A DNA stretch of 7,655 nt, taken from contig JANTFU010000103.1 in NCBI GenBank assembly GCA_024763295.1, forward strand, positions 1 to 7,655, written 5' to 3'. Below, piece by piece: positions 1-5,287 of the stretch (its first letter is position 1; each line of letters opens with the position of its first letter). The notes beneath the pieces are model-generated. The model was not told the DNA's origin. It saw only the letters and a list, made by a program, of their open reading frames with translations, and did not search any database. The translations under genes were made by a program, and so were the position numbers. The stretch is from Anaerolineales bacterium. Lineage in GTDB: Bacteria > Chloroflexota > Anaerolineae > Anaerolineales > Villigracilaceae.

Positions 1-43
1 GCAGGGGAGCGAAAGTAGATTTGTTAAAATTGAAAAGATTGTA

Positions 44-92
44 GCGCGACATTTATGTCGCAGCACCTGCGAATGCGACATAAATGTCGCGC
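44..92. repeat. 19-bp perfect inverted repeat upstream of the flippase-like gene
   Basis: Positions 44-62 (GCGCGACATTTATGTCGCA) are the exact reverse complement of 74-92, with an 11-nt spacer at 63-73. Each arm is itself a near palindrome (GCGACAT-TT-ATGTCGC), so the DNA can fold as one long hairpin or as two small ones. Neither arm is followed by a T-run, so it does not look like an intrinsic terminator. No coding frame explains it. A dispersed palindromic repeat or a double operator site are both possible; copy number elsewhere in the genome would separate them. Confidence 0.85.
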
Positions 93-115
93 CACATAGC
101 GTTTTCTGAAGATTT

Positions 116-1105
116 ATGTCGAAAAAAATCACCATTCCTATTCTTTGGCTACTTGTCATCCTGCTCTTTGGGTGGGCATGGCGCGATATTTCGCTTGCTG
201 CTCTGGTAAACACCTTCCGCCAATTATCTTTGGCTTCACTTTTGCTGCTTTTCATCGTCAACGCGGGTATTCTTTTGCTTTTTGGCAGTCGTTGGTGGCT
301 AATTGTGCGTGCGCTAGGACATCCGGTTTCCTATTTTGCGCTGGCTGCTTATCGGTTATCCGCCTTTGGGGTGAGTTACTTCACACCCGGTCCGCAATTT
401 GGCGGCGAACCCTTGCAGGTTTATCTGCTCAAAAAACGGCACGACATTCCAACCGAGATTGGGCTGGCATCCGTTAGCCTCGATAAAATTTTGGAATTGT
501 TGGCAAACTTTACCTTTTTGATGCTTGGCGTTCTCTTCATTGTTTCACAAGGCGTCTTTTTTCAGGAGATCGCCGGAATGCTGATTTTTACCTCGGCGGG
601 GATTGTGTTTTTTCTGCTCGCTTATCTTGTTGTGATGCTTTTGGGGAAGACACCGTTCAAACGCCTATTTATCTTGCTTCCGCCTTTGCGACGGGATGCC
701 CCGCGACTGAATACAATTCGCCAAACCTTACTGGATGCAGAGTCGCAGATTGGTGCATTTTGCCGCCAACAGCCGCACGTCATTTTGCAGGCGACGATGC
801 TTTCCGCGCTAATTTGGTTGGCTATGCTTGGCGAGTATGCGCTTGTTTTACATCTTTTCGGTATCCAAACTGATGTGTTAAGCGTTTTGGCGTTGATTGT
901 TTTTGCACGCCTTGCTTTTTTGACCCCGCTGCCGGGTGGATTGGGTGCACTCGAAGCGGGACAGGTTTACGCCATGCAGATGCTTGGATTCAATCCGCTT
1001 TTGGGCATGAGTATCAGTTTATTTGTTCGTGTACGCGATTCCTTCTTTGGTCTGCTCGGTTTGTGGCTGGGCAGCGTTTATAATCGTTACTATGAAAATT
1101 CGTAA
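116..1105 (+). CDS. Flippase-like integral membrane protein (LPG_synthase_TM / UPF0104 family)
   Basis: Polytopic inner-membrane protein of 329 residues, related to the membrane part of lysylphosphatidylglycerol synthase and to YbhN/AglD-type proteins. Hydrophobic segments lie near residues 5-22, 37-57, 127-147, 153-176, 222-247, 252-272 and 296-320. Family-type motifs are FTPGPQFGGEP (89-99), SLDK (121-124) and TPLPGGLGALEA (270-281), plus RVRD (305-308) in the last segment. There is no soluble MprF-like catalytic domain, so it is unlikely to make lysyl-PG. Known relatives are thought to move or flip lipids; the substrate is not visible here. The ATG at 116 is preceded only by a weak GAAG (108-111). 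The last 14 bases overlap the start of the MDR gene, so the two are probably translationally coupled and may serve one envelope or lipid pathway (inference). Confidence 0.85.
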   Translation: MSKKITIPILWLLVILLFGWAWRDISLAALVNTFRQLSLASLLLLFIVNAGILLLFGSRWWLIVRALGHPVSYFALAAYRLSAFGVSYFTPGPQFGGEPLQVYLLKKRHDIPTEIGLASVSLDKILELLANFTFLMLGVLFIVSQGVFFQEIAGMLIFTSAGIVFFLLAYLVVMLLGKTPFKRLFILLPPLRRDAPRLNTIRQTLLDAESQIGAFCRQQPHVILQATMLSALIWLAMLGEYALVLHLFGIQTDVLSVLALIVFARLAFLTPLPGGLGALEAGQVYAMQMLGFNPLLGMSISLFVRVRDSFFGLLGLWLGSVYNRYYENS

Positions 1106-2084
1106 AGCTATTTATTTTGACGCCCCGTATCAGGTTTCCGTGCAGGAGGAAGAAATACCTGCTCTTGCAGCCGCGCAAGCGCTTGTCCGCACAACGCTTT
1201 CCGCCATCAGCGCAGGGACAGAGATGCTCTTTTATCGCGGGCAGTTTCCGCAGGAGATGGCGGTCGATGCCAGTATTGATGCCCTCGAAGAGCAGAGCGG
1301 CTACCCGATGAAGTATGGCTACTGTGCGGTGGGCAGCGTTGAAGAACTTGGCGAGAATGTTGACAAAAATTTGCTGGGAAAACGCGTTTTTTCTTTTCAG
1401 CCGCATCAAAGCCATTTCGTGGCGGATGCAAACGCCCTTTTTGAAATTCCAGAAAATCTTTCTGACGAAGATGCCGTTTTTCTGCCAAATATGGAAACGG
1501 CGGTCAATCTTGTTATGGACGCCAAGCCCGTGATTGGCGAGCGGGTGATTGTTTTTGGGCAGGGCATTGTTGGTTTGTTGACGGCGTCGCTTTTACGCCA
1601 GTTTCCGCTCAAGCGCTTGGTGGTGGTTGATCCCGTTCCGTTGCGGCGGCAAGCTGCGCTCGCTCTCGGCGTGGACGCAGCTTTCGCTCCCGATGAACTC
1701 ACCGAGAACGATTTTGACCTTGCGCTTGAACTCTCCGGTGTGCCAAATGCGCTAAATGCCGCGATTGGTGTCGTCGATTTTGCGGGGCGGGTTGTGGTCG
1801 GTTCATGGTATGGGCAAAAGCCCGTCTCGCTTAATCTGGGCGGACGTTTTCATCGGGAGCGTATCCAACTGATCAGCTCGCAGGTCAGCACAATTGCGCC
1901 GCAGTTCGGCGGGCGTTGGGATAAGGCGCGTCGCTTTGGGGTGGTATTGGAAATGTTGGGGCGCGTTAAACCCTCACAATGGATTTCTTCGCGCATCCCG
2001 TTTGGGGCGGCAGACCAAGCCTACGTCACGCTTGACGCGCGTCCGCAGGATGTTTTGCAGGTCATTTTGACCTATCCGACTTAA
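1092..2084 (+). CDS. Medium-chain dehydrogenase/reductase, BchC-like, without zinc ligands
   Basis: A 330-residue NAD(P)-dependent oxidoreductase of the MDR superfamily. The N-terminal GroES-like half carries SAISAGTE (37-44), a GYCAVGSV strand (76-83) and FQPHQSHF (102-109). The Rossmann half has VIVFGQGIVG (152-161), with an acidic D180 at the end of strand 2 favouring NAD(H). The GHE motif and the four-cysteine structural zinc loop of classical alcohol dehydrogenases are absent, so the usual 'zinc-binding alcohol dehydrogenase' label would mislead. The pattern resembles the subgroup related to bacteriochlorophyllide dehydrogenase BchC, whose non-photosynthetic members have unknown substrates. 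A longer reading from TTG 1023 is open, but ATG 1092 begins the typical MKIRKAIYF strand and overlaps the upstream gene by only 14 bp, so I prefer it. No strong Shine-Dalgarno is present, consistent with coupling to the gene before it. Confidence 0.85.
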   Translation: MKIRKAIYFDAPYQVSVQEEEIPALAAAQALVRTTLSAISAGTEMLFYRGQFPQEMAVDASIDALEEQSGYPMKYGYCAVGSVEELGENVDKNLLGKRVFSFQPHQSHFVADANALFEIPENLSDEDAVFLPNMETAVNLVMDAKPVIGERVIVFGQGIVGLLTASLLRQFPLKRLVVVDPVPLRRQAALALGVDAAFAPDELTENDFDLALELSGVPNALNAAIGVVDFAGRVVVGSWYGQKPVSLNLGGRFHRERIQLISSQVSTIAPQFGGRWDKARRFGVVLEMLGRVKPSQWISSRIPFGAADQAYVTLDARPQDVLQVILTYPT

Positions 2085-2085
2085 A

Positions 2086-2128
2086 CCAAAACCGCGCTTT
2101 CGAACTGCCCAGTTCGTTGCGCGGTTGG
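2086..2128. terminator. Hairpin between convergent genes, possible terminator
   Basis: The stem AACCGCGC (2090-2097) pairs perfectly with GCGCGGTT (2119-2126). A small T-rich internal loop follows, then CGAACT (2101-2106) pairs with AGTTCG (2111-2116) around the tetraloop GCCC. CC (2086-2087) and GG (2127-2128) can add a base step. It starts 1 base after the MDR stop and lies about 80 bases beyond the tsaC stop. On the plus strand no T-run follows. On the minus strand the hairpin is followed by a weak TTTGGTTT. The position between two converging genes suggests a shared terminator, but the U-tract is poor. Confidence 0.55.
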
Positions 2129-2208
2129 TGTTGAGGAGAATGCTTCTAAAGTATACGGGGATTTTGAAAAAATAACTTAAGCAAAGATAAATGATTGATA
2201 AGAGATTT

Positions 2209-2829
2209 TTAATTTCCCAGCACGGCTCGAATATCTTGCATGGAGATGGGACCCTCACGCAGGATGCGAATCTCAGGCTGCGTACAATCCACCACAGTGG
2301 ATGATGTGCCTCCGGATGTGACGCCACCATCCAGGATGAGTGGCAGGCTTCCGTTTAGTTGCTGGTAGACGGCGTCGGCACTGATCGGTGACTCCGCGCC
2401 CGAAATATTTGCGGATGTGACCGCCATTGGTCCTACTGCATTCAGCAGGGCGCGCGCAAAGGCATGGTCTGGAATGCGGATGCCAACAGTCTCCAGCGAT
2501 GAAACTTCTGCGGGGATGTCGGGATGCTTGGGGACGACGAGCGTTAATGCGCCGGGCAGGAAATGCTTGGCAAGTTTAAGCGCGGCATCCGGCAAATTAA
2601 CCGCCACAAGCGGAATTTGGCTGAGATTTCCAAGCAAGATGGGGAGCGCCTTATCGGGCGGGCGTTGTTTGGCGGCGTAGATTTTGCGCGCGCCATCGGC
2701 GTTGAAAGCGAAACTGCCGATGCCATAGACCGTATCCGTTGGAAAGGCGAGCAGTTCGCCCGCGTGCAGCGTTTCAAGCGCGGTTTGGAGGGCGTTCGGA
2801 GCGGATGTGGGGAGTAGGGTGGTTTGCAT
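2209..2829 (-). CDS. tsaC: L-threonylcarbamoyladenylate synthase (TsaC/YwlC type)
   Basis: Makes L-threonylcarbamoyl-AMP from threonine, bicarbonate and ATP, the first step of t6A37 formation in ANN-decoding tRNAs (cytoplasm, with the TsaD/B/E machinery). The 206 residues form a single YrdC/Sua5 domain: FPTDTVYGIG (29-38), KQRPPDKALPI (55-65), PGALTLVV (92-99), VGIRIPDH (115-122), VTSANISG (137-144), STVVD (177-181) and LREG (190-193). This is close to the short TsaC-like length; the extra C-terminal Sua5 domain is missing. The frame stays open to a TTG at 2859, but ATG 2829 places the first conserved strand at the usual distance from the N-terminus. No good Shine-Dalgarno precedes either start. 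It follows prmC on the same strand after a 150-bp gap holding a repeat element. A prfA-prmC-tsaC/ywlC neighbourhood is known elsewhere, for example in Bacillus. Confidence 0.93.
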   Translation of the reverse strand: MQTTLLPTSAPNALQTALETLHAGELLAFPTDTVYGIGSFAFNADGARKIYAAKQRPPDKALPILLGNLSQIPLVAVNLPDAALKLAKHFLPGALTLVVPKHPDIPAEVSSLETVGIRIPDHAFARALLNAVGPMAVTSANISGAESPISADAVYQQLNGSLPLILDGGVTSGGTSSTVVDCTQPEIRILREGPISMQDIRAVLGN

Positions 2830-2836
2830 ACATTTG

Positions 2837-2850
2837 AACGTTCTAACGTT
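2837..2850. repeat. Double AACGTT palindrome just upstream of tsaC
   Basis: AACGTT occurs at 2837-2842 and again at 2845-2850, separated by CT. Because AACGTT is its own reverse complement, the pair forms both a direct and an inverted repeat, ending 8 bases before the tsaC ATG. It could be a small operator or chance; no T-run follows it, so it is not a terminator. Confidence 0.35.
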
Positions 2851-2863
2851 GTAGGGCAAATCA

Positions 2864-2965
2864 GGAAAGTGCGTCGCACCTTTGGGATAGAGATAATGCC
2901 GCTGCCGAGAAAAACGCCTATTGTTAGGTACTTTTTATGTCGAAGTAGGTGCAACGCACTATTCC
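2864..2965. repeat. 102-bp MITE-like element with about 18-bp terminal inverted repeats
   Basis: The left end 2864-2881 (GGAAAGTGCGTCGCACCT) is an inverted copy of the right end 2947-2965, with one substitution and one 1-base indel. Each end contains its own short palindrome (GTGCG-T-CGCAC at 2869-2879 and GTGC-AAC-GCAC at 2949-2959). About 65 bp of non-coding sequence lies between the ends. It fills most of the 150-bp prmC-tsaC gap. I see no target-site duplication and no transposase, so a non-autonomous MITE or dispersed palindromic repeat is inference; a folded mRNA processing or protection element between operon genes is the alternative. Confidence 0.6.
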
Positions 2966-2979
2966 GAAAAAATGAGAAG

Positions 2980-3819
2980 CTACGTTTGAATCTTGATAAA
3001 GCGGTCTCTATGGGAGTAGTCTTTTTGCAATTTGCAAACGGCGTTGGGAAGGTATTCTTTTGCAAGCCGTAAGGCTTTTTGTCCATGCGATGCATCAATT
3101 TCGAGCAGAATCATGCCTTTGGGGGCGATGAAGTGCGGAGCGTCTTTTAGAAAGCGACAGATTAGGTCTAGTCCGTCCGCGCCGCCGTCGAGGGCGATGG
3201 TCGGTTCGCGGGTATAGACGGCGAGTGTTTTGAGCGTTGCGCTGGGGATGTAGGGCAAGTTGGCGGTGATGAGGTCGAAGCCGGCAAAGTCTTTGTTTTT
3301 CCAGTTTTCGAGAGCACGCCACAAGTCACTGCGGACGAAGGTTATTCGTTCGGCAACCCCGTGTTTCGCGGCATTTTGGCGGGCGATGCGTAAAGCGGTA
3401 TTTGATAAATCAACGGCGACCCAGCGAAGGTTGGGGGCGTTTCGCGCGAGGCTAATGGGAATGCAGCCTGAGCCTGTGCCCATATCCAGAGCGCGGGCAT
3501 TCTTTTTGTGGCGCAGCCAATCCAGCGCTTTTTCCACTAACTCTTCTGTTTCCGGACGCGGAATAAGCACAGCGGGGCTGACGATGAAGTCTTGCCCGTA
3601 AAATTCCCAATGACCGAGGACGTAGGGCAGTGGTGTGCCTTGCTGGAGTTGGCTGAGCGCATTTTTGAGCGTTTCAGTTTGGGCTGGGTTGAGCGGTGCG
3701 TTGGGATGTGCGAGTACCCAGGCTGTGTTTTTGCCATGAATATGTGCCAGCAGGGTTTGGGCGTCGAGTGAGGGGGTTTCGCTGTAGGGGAGCAGGTTGT
3801 GGGTGAGTTTGTAAAGCAT
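2980..3819 (-). CDS. prmC: Peptide chain release factor N5-glutamine methyltransferase
   Basis: SAM-dependent methyltransferase that modifies the glutamine of the GGQ motif in RF1/RF2, speeding peptide release. At 279 residues it matches the family length. An N-terminal helical substrate-binding domain (about 1-75) leads into LIPRPETEELVE (85-96), the SAM motif LDMGTGSGC (111-119), an acidic V-D137 at the end of strand 2, the catalytic-loop tetrapeptide NLPY (187-190), LDGGADGLD (210-218) and a C-terminal DYSHRDR (267-273). The usual tetrapeptide is NPPY; Asn, second Pro and Tyr are kept but the first Pro is Leu. The gene lies 29 bases after prfA, whose product is its substrate. The ATG at 3819 has no Shine-Dalgarno: the bases just upstream are the T-run of a hairpin, so expression may depend on read-through and reinitiation from prfA. 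Confidence 0.95.
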   Translation of the reverse strand: MLYKLTHNLLPYSETPSLDAQTLLAHIHGKNTAWVLAHPNAPLNPAQTETLKNALSQLQQGTPLPYVLGHWEFYGQDFIVSPAVLIPRPETEELVEKALDWLRHKKNARALDMGTGSGCIPISLARNAPNLRWVAVDLSNTALRIARQNAAKHGVAERITFVRSDLWRALENWKNKDFAGFDLITANLPYIPSATLKTLAVYTREPTIALDGGADGLDLICRFLKDAPHFIAPKGMILLEIDASHGQKALRLAKEYLPNAVCKLQKDYSHRDRFIKIQT

Positions 3820-3822
3820 AAG

Positions 3823-3843
3823 AAAAAGGCGGCTTGCGCCGCC
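3823..3843 (-). terminator. Intrinsic-terminator-like hairpin in the prfA-prmC gap (possible attenuator)
   Basis: On the minus strand GGCGGC-GCAA-GCCGCC (3843-3828) forms a perfect 6-bp GC stem closed by a GNRA-type tetraloop. TTTTT (3827-3823), then CTT, run straight into the prmC ATG. The 5' arm begins only 5 bases after the prfA TAA. On the plus strand the hairpin is followed by ATTTTTT, so it is symmetric. Its shape is that of a textbook intrinsic terminator, yet it sits inside a gene pair expected to be co-expressed, which suggests partial termination or conditional attenuation (inference). Confidence 0.75.
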
Positions 3844-3848
3844 ATTTT

Positions 3849-4916
3849 TTAGTCTTCGTTGATTGCAGCGAGGCGCTCGGCTTCGTCGCGGGTGGTCAGT
3901 TCTTCGATGAATTCTTCGATGTCGCCTTCCATCACGCCAGCGAGATTGTAGGACGAGTGATTGATGCGGTGGTCGGTGACGCGCGATTGCGGGTAGTTGT
4001 AGGTGCGGATTTTTTCGGAGCGTTCGCCGGTGCCGACTTGAGAGCGGCGGGCTTCTTCGCGCGCGGAGCGCCGTTTTTCTTCTTCGATTTCGTAAAGGCG
4101 GGCGCGTAGAATGGACATGGCGCGAATTTTATTTTGAAGTTGCGAACGTTCGTCCTGACAGGCAACCACCAAGCCGGTTGGTTCGTGGGTGATGCGGACG
4201 GCGGTGGAATTTTTTTGGACGTTTTGCCCGCCTGCGCCCGCGGATTTGTAAACGTCAATGCGGATGTCGGTGGTGGGGATTTTGATGTCCACTTCTTCGA
4301 CTTCGGCGAGGACGGCGACGGTGGCGGTGGATGTGTGGATGCGTCCCTGCGATTCGGTGGCGGGGACGCGCTGCACGCGATGGACGCCCGATTCAAATTT
4401 GAGTTTGGAATAAGCACCCGCTCCTTTAATCAGGAAGGTGATTTCCTTAAGTCCGCCCAGACCGATGTCGCTTTGGGACAGGATTTCGGTTTTCCAGCCT
4501 TGATTTTCCGCGTAGCGCGTGTACATGCGATAAAGATCAGCTGCAAAGAGGGCGGCTTCATCCCCACCCGTTCCGGCGCGAATTTCCATGATGACGTTTT
4601 TATGGTCGCGCGGGTCTTTGGGAACGAGTAGGAGTTTGATTTCTTCTTCGAGCGGTTCGACCTGCGGTTCGAGTTCAGCGAGTTCCATCTCGGCAAGTTC
4701 GCGCATTTCTTCATCTGCTTCGGTTTCAAGCATGGCTTGCGCATCTTTGATTTGTTGCAAAATTTGACGATATTCGCGTGCTTTTGCAACAACGGGTTCC
4801 ATTTCGGCGCGTTCTTTGCCGATGTCGGCAGCGCGTTGATAATCATCGCCAACGGTCATCAGTTCCTGACCGAGTTCTTCAAAATGTTTTTCTATTCCGG
4901 CTAATTTTTCTAGCAT
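3849..4916 (-). CDS. prfA: Peptide chain release factor 1 (RF1)
   Basis: Class I release factor that reads UAA/UAG in the ribosomal A site and triggers peptidyl-tRNA hydrolysis. The 355 residues are typical of RF1. A coiled, Glu-rich N-terminal domain (about 1-100) is followed by EIRAGTGGDEA (111-121), the codon-recognition loop with PAT (185-187, the PxT signature that marks RF1 rather than the SPF of RF2), GRIHTSTA (191-198) and the catalytic GGQ (229-231, Q231 being the expected PrmC target). The end is an RTYNYPQSRVTDHR segment (304-317) and an acidic tail. The ATG at 4916 has AGGA at 4925-4922, correctly spaced. It is the first gene of the prfA-prmC-tsaC group and is separated from the upstream genes by a strong terminator, so it probably has its own promoter. 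Its own stop is TAA, readable by both RF1 and RF2. Confidence 0.97.
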   Translation of the reverse strand: MLEKLAGIEKHFEELGQELMTVGDDYQRAADIGKERAEMEPVVAKAREYRQILQQIKDAQAMLETEADEEMRELAEMELAELEPQVEPLEEEIKLLLVPKDPRDHKNVIMEIRAGTGGDEAALFAADLYRMYTRYAENQGWKTEILSQSDIGLGGLKEITFLIKGAGAYSKLKFESGVHRVQRVPATESQGRIHTSTATVAVLAEVEEVDIKIPTTDIRIDVYKSAGAGGQNVQKNSTAVRITHEPTGLVVACQDERSQLQNKIRAMSILRARLYEIEEEKRRSAREEARRSQVGTGERSEKIRTYNYPQSRVTDHRINHSSYNLAGVMEGDIEEFIEELTTRDEAERLAAINED

Positions 4917-4930
4917 AGGATTCCTGTTTT

Positions 4931-5011
4931 CGTAAAACGTGATGCGTGAAACGTGATTTTGAGCGGCACGTTGTTTTTTTACGTTTTACGTTTCACGTTA
5001 AAACGCCGCTC
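4931..5011. repeat. Opposed heptamer arrays and hairpin in the prfA leader
   Basis: On the plus strand four 7-mers follow without gaps: CGTAAAA, CGTGATG, CGTGAAA, CGTGATT (4931-4958). On the minus strand three more run at 4997-4977: CGTGAAA, CGTAAAA, CGTAAAA. CGTGAAACGT (4945-4954) can pair with 4988-4997, and CGTAAAACGT (4931-4940) with 4981-4990, but not both at once. An outer stem GAGCGGC (4961-4967) with GCCGCTC (5005-5011) encloses the minus-strand array. The block lies in the presumed 5' untranslated region of prfA. It could be a dispersed repeat or a folded regulatory leader; I recognise no riboswitch class. Confidence 0.65.
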
Positions 5012-5018
5012 TCTATAA

Positions 5019-5047
5019 ATTGTGATGGTCGTTTTTTCTCTATTCAA
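5019..5047 (-). promoter_or_regulatory. Possible sigma70-type promoter for prfA
   Basis: On the minus strand TTGAAT (5047-5042) and CACAAT (5024-5019) are separated by 17 bases, each matching 4 of 6 consensus positions. The pair begins just after the terminator that closes the upstream genes, as expected for the start of a new unit. Transcription would begin near 5012 and give a leader of about 95 nt. The match is weak and the call is inferential. Confidence 0.3.
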
Positions 5048-5048
5048 C

Positions 5049-5078
5049 ACAAAACGCGGCGCTCAGTCCGCGTTTTGT
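5049..5078 (-). terminator. Intrinsic terminator after the small membrane protein gene
   Basis: ACAAAACGCGG (5049-5059) is the exact reverse complement of 5068-5078, an 11-bp stem with an 8-nt loop. The outer part of the stem is A4/T4, so on either strand a GC-rich core is followed by TTTTGT. It lies 20 bases beyond the stop of the 51-residue gene on the minus strand and separates the uvrC group from prfA. No plus-strand gene reads toward it. Confidence 0.75.
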
Positions 5079-5098
5079 AATTATATCATTTGCCATTG

Positions 5099-5254
5099 CT
5101 AGAAGCGAATGGAGGATAAGATCATTGAGAGAACGAGAATAACGGAAACAACGACGACAATGATACGCAAATTGCGCGCCTGACGTGCTTTGTAGTTGGA
5201 TTGTGATTGGGGTTTGGGTTGTGTCTTTTTGTTTTTTTTCTTTTTCTTTGCCAT
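5099..5254 (-). CDS. Small lysine-rich single-pass membrane protein, 51 aa, unknown function
   Basis: A short gene below usual length cut-offs. ATG 5254 is preceded by AAAGGA, with AGGA at 5265-5262 and a 7-nt spacing, the best Shine-Dalgarno in the window. The product starts MAKKKKKNKK, has a basic, Gln/Asn-rich linker (11-30), then one hydrophobic segment of about 16-18 residues (31-48, rich in Val, Ile, Leu), and ends SSIRF before TAG at 5099. The positive-inside rule predicts a cytoplasmic N-terminus and a very short outer tail. A terminator follows 20 bases after the stop. A longer overlapping frame (5321-5040) was rejected because it runs through that terminator. I do not recognise the family. 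The tidy ribosome site, start, membrane segment, stop and terminator together make it a credible gene. It may be read through from uvrC and the response regulator. Confidence 0.72.
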   Translation of the reverse strand: MAKKKKKNKKTQPKPQSQSNYKARQARNLRIIVVVVSVILVLSMILSSIRF

Positions 5255-5287
5255 TTTTCTTTCCTTTACTTTCCAGAGAATGAATTC

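Noticed and set aside
44..92. CRISPR repeat or intrinsic terminator
   Set aside because: There are only two units in inverted orientation with an 11-nt spacer, so no array, and no T-run follows.
1023..1091. Upstream TTG start giving a 23-residue extension of the MDR protein
   Set aside because: It would overlap the membrane gene by 83 bases and add a segment not seen in MDR proteins; ATG 1092 starts the typical first strand.
2830..2859. TTG start adding 10 residues to TsaC
   Set aside because: The extension lies beside the repeat element, has no ribosome site, and ATG 2829 gives the normal distance to the first conserved motif.
3537..3845. 102-residue minus-strand frame starting at the ATG just after the prfA stop
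   Set aside because: It overlaps prmC in another frame and its sequence is a shifted copy of the prmC codons (Pro/Ser/Thr-rich). The ATG could at most help ribosomes reach prmC; there is no sign of a real product.
3834..4631. Long plus-strand open frames opposite prfA (3834-4109 and 4134-4631)
   Set aside because: They are antisense shadows of a strongly conserved prfA, caused by codon bias; the Phe/Asp/Gly-rich translations resemble no family.
4931..5000. CRISPR or variable-number tandem repeat array
   Set aside because: The 7-base units are too short and few, and they switch orientation; there is no spacer pattern.
5049..5078. Riboswitch or tRNA-like structure upstream of prfA
   Set aside because: It is a single simple stem with an A/T-rich outer part, best explained as a terminator; no T-loop, anticodon arm or known aptamer core is visible.
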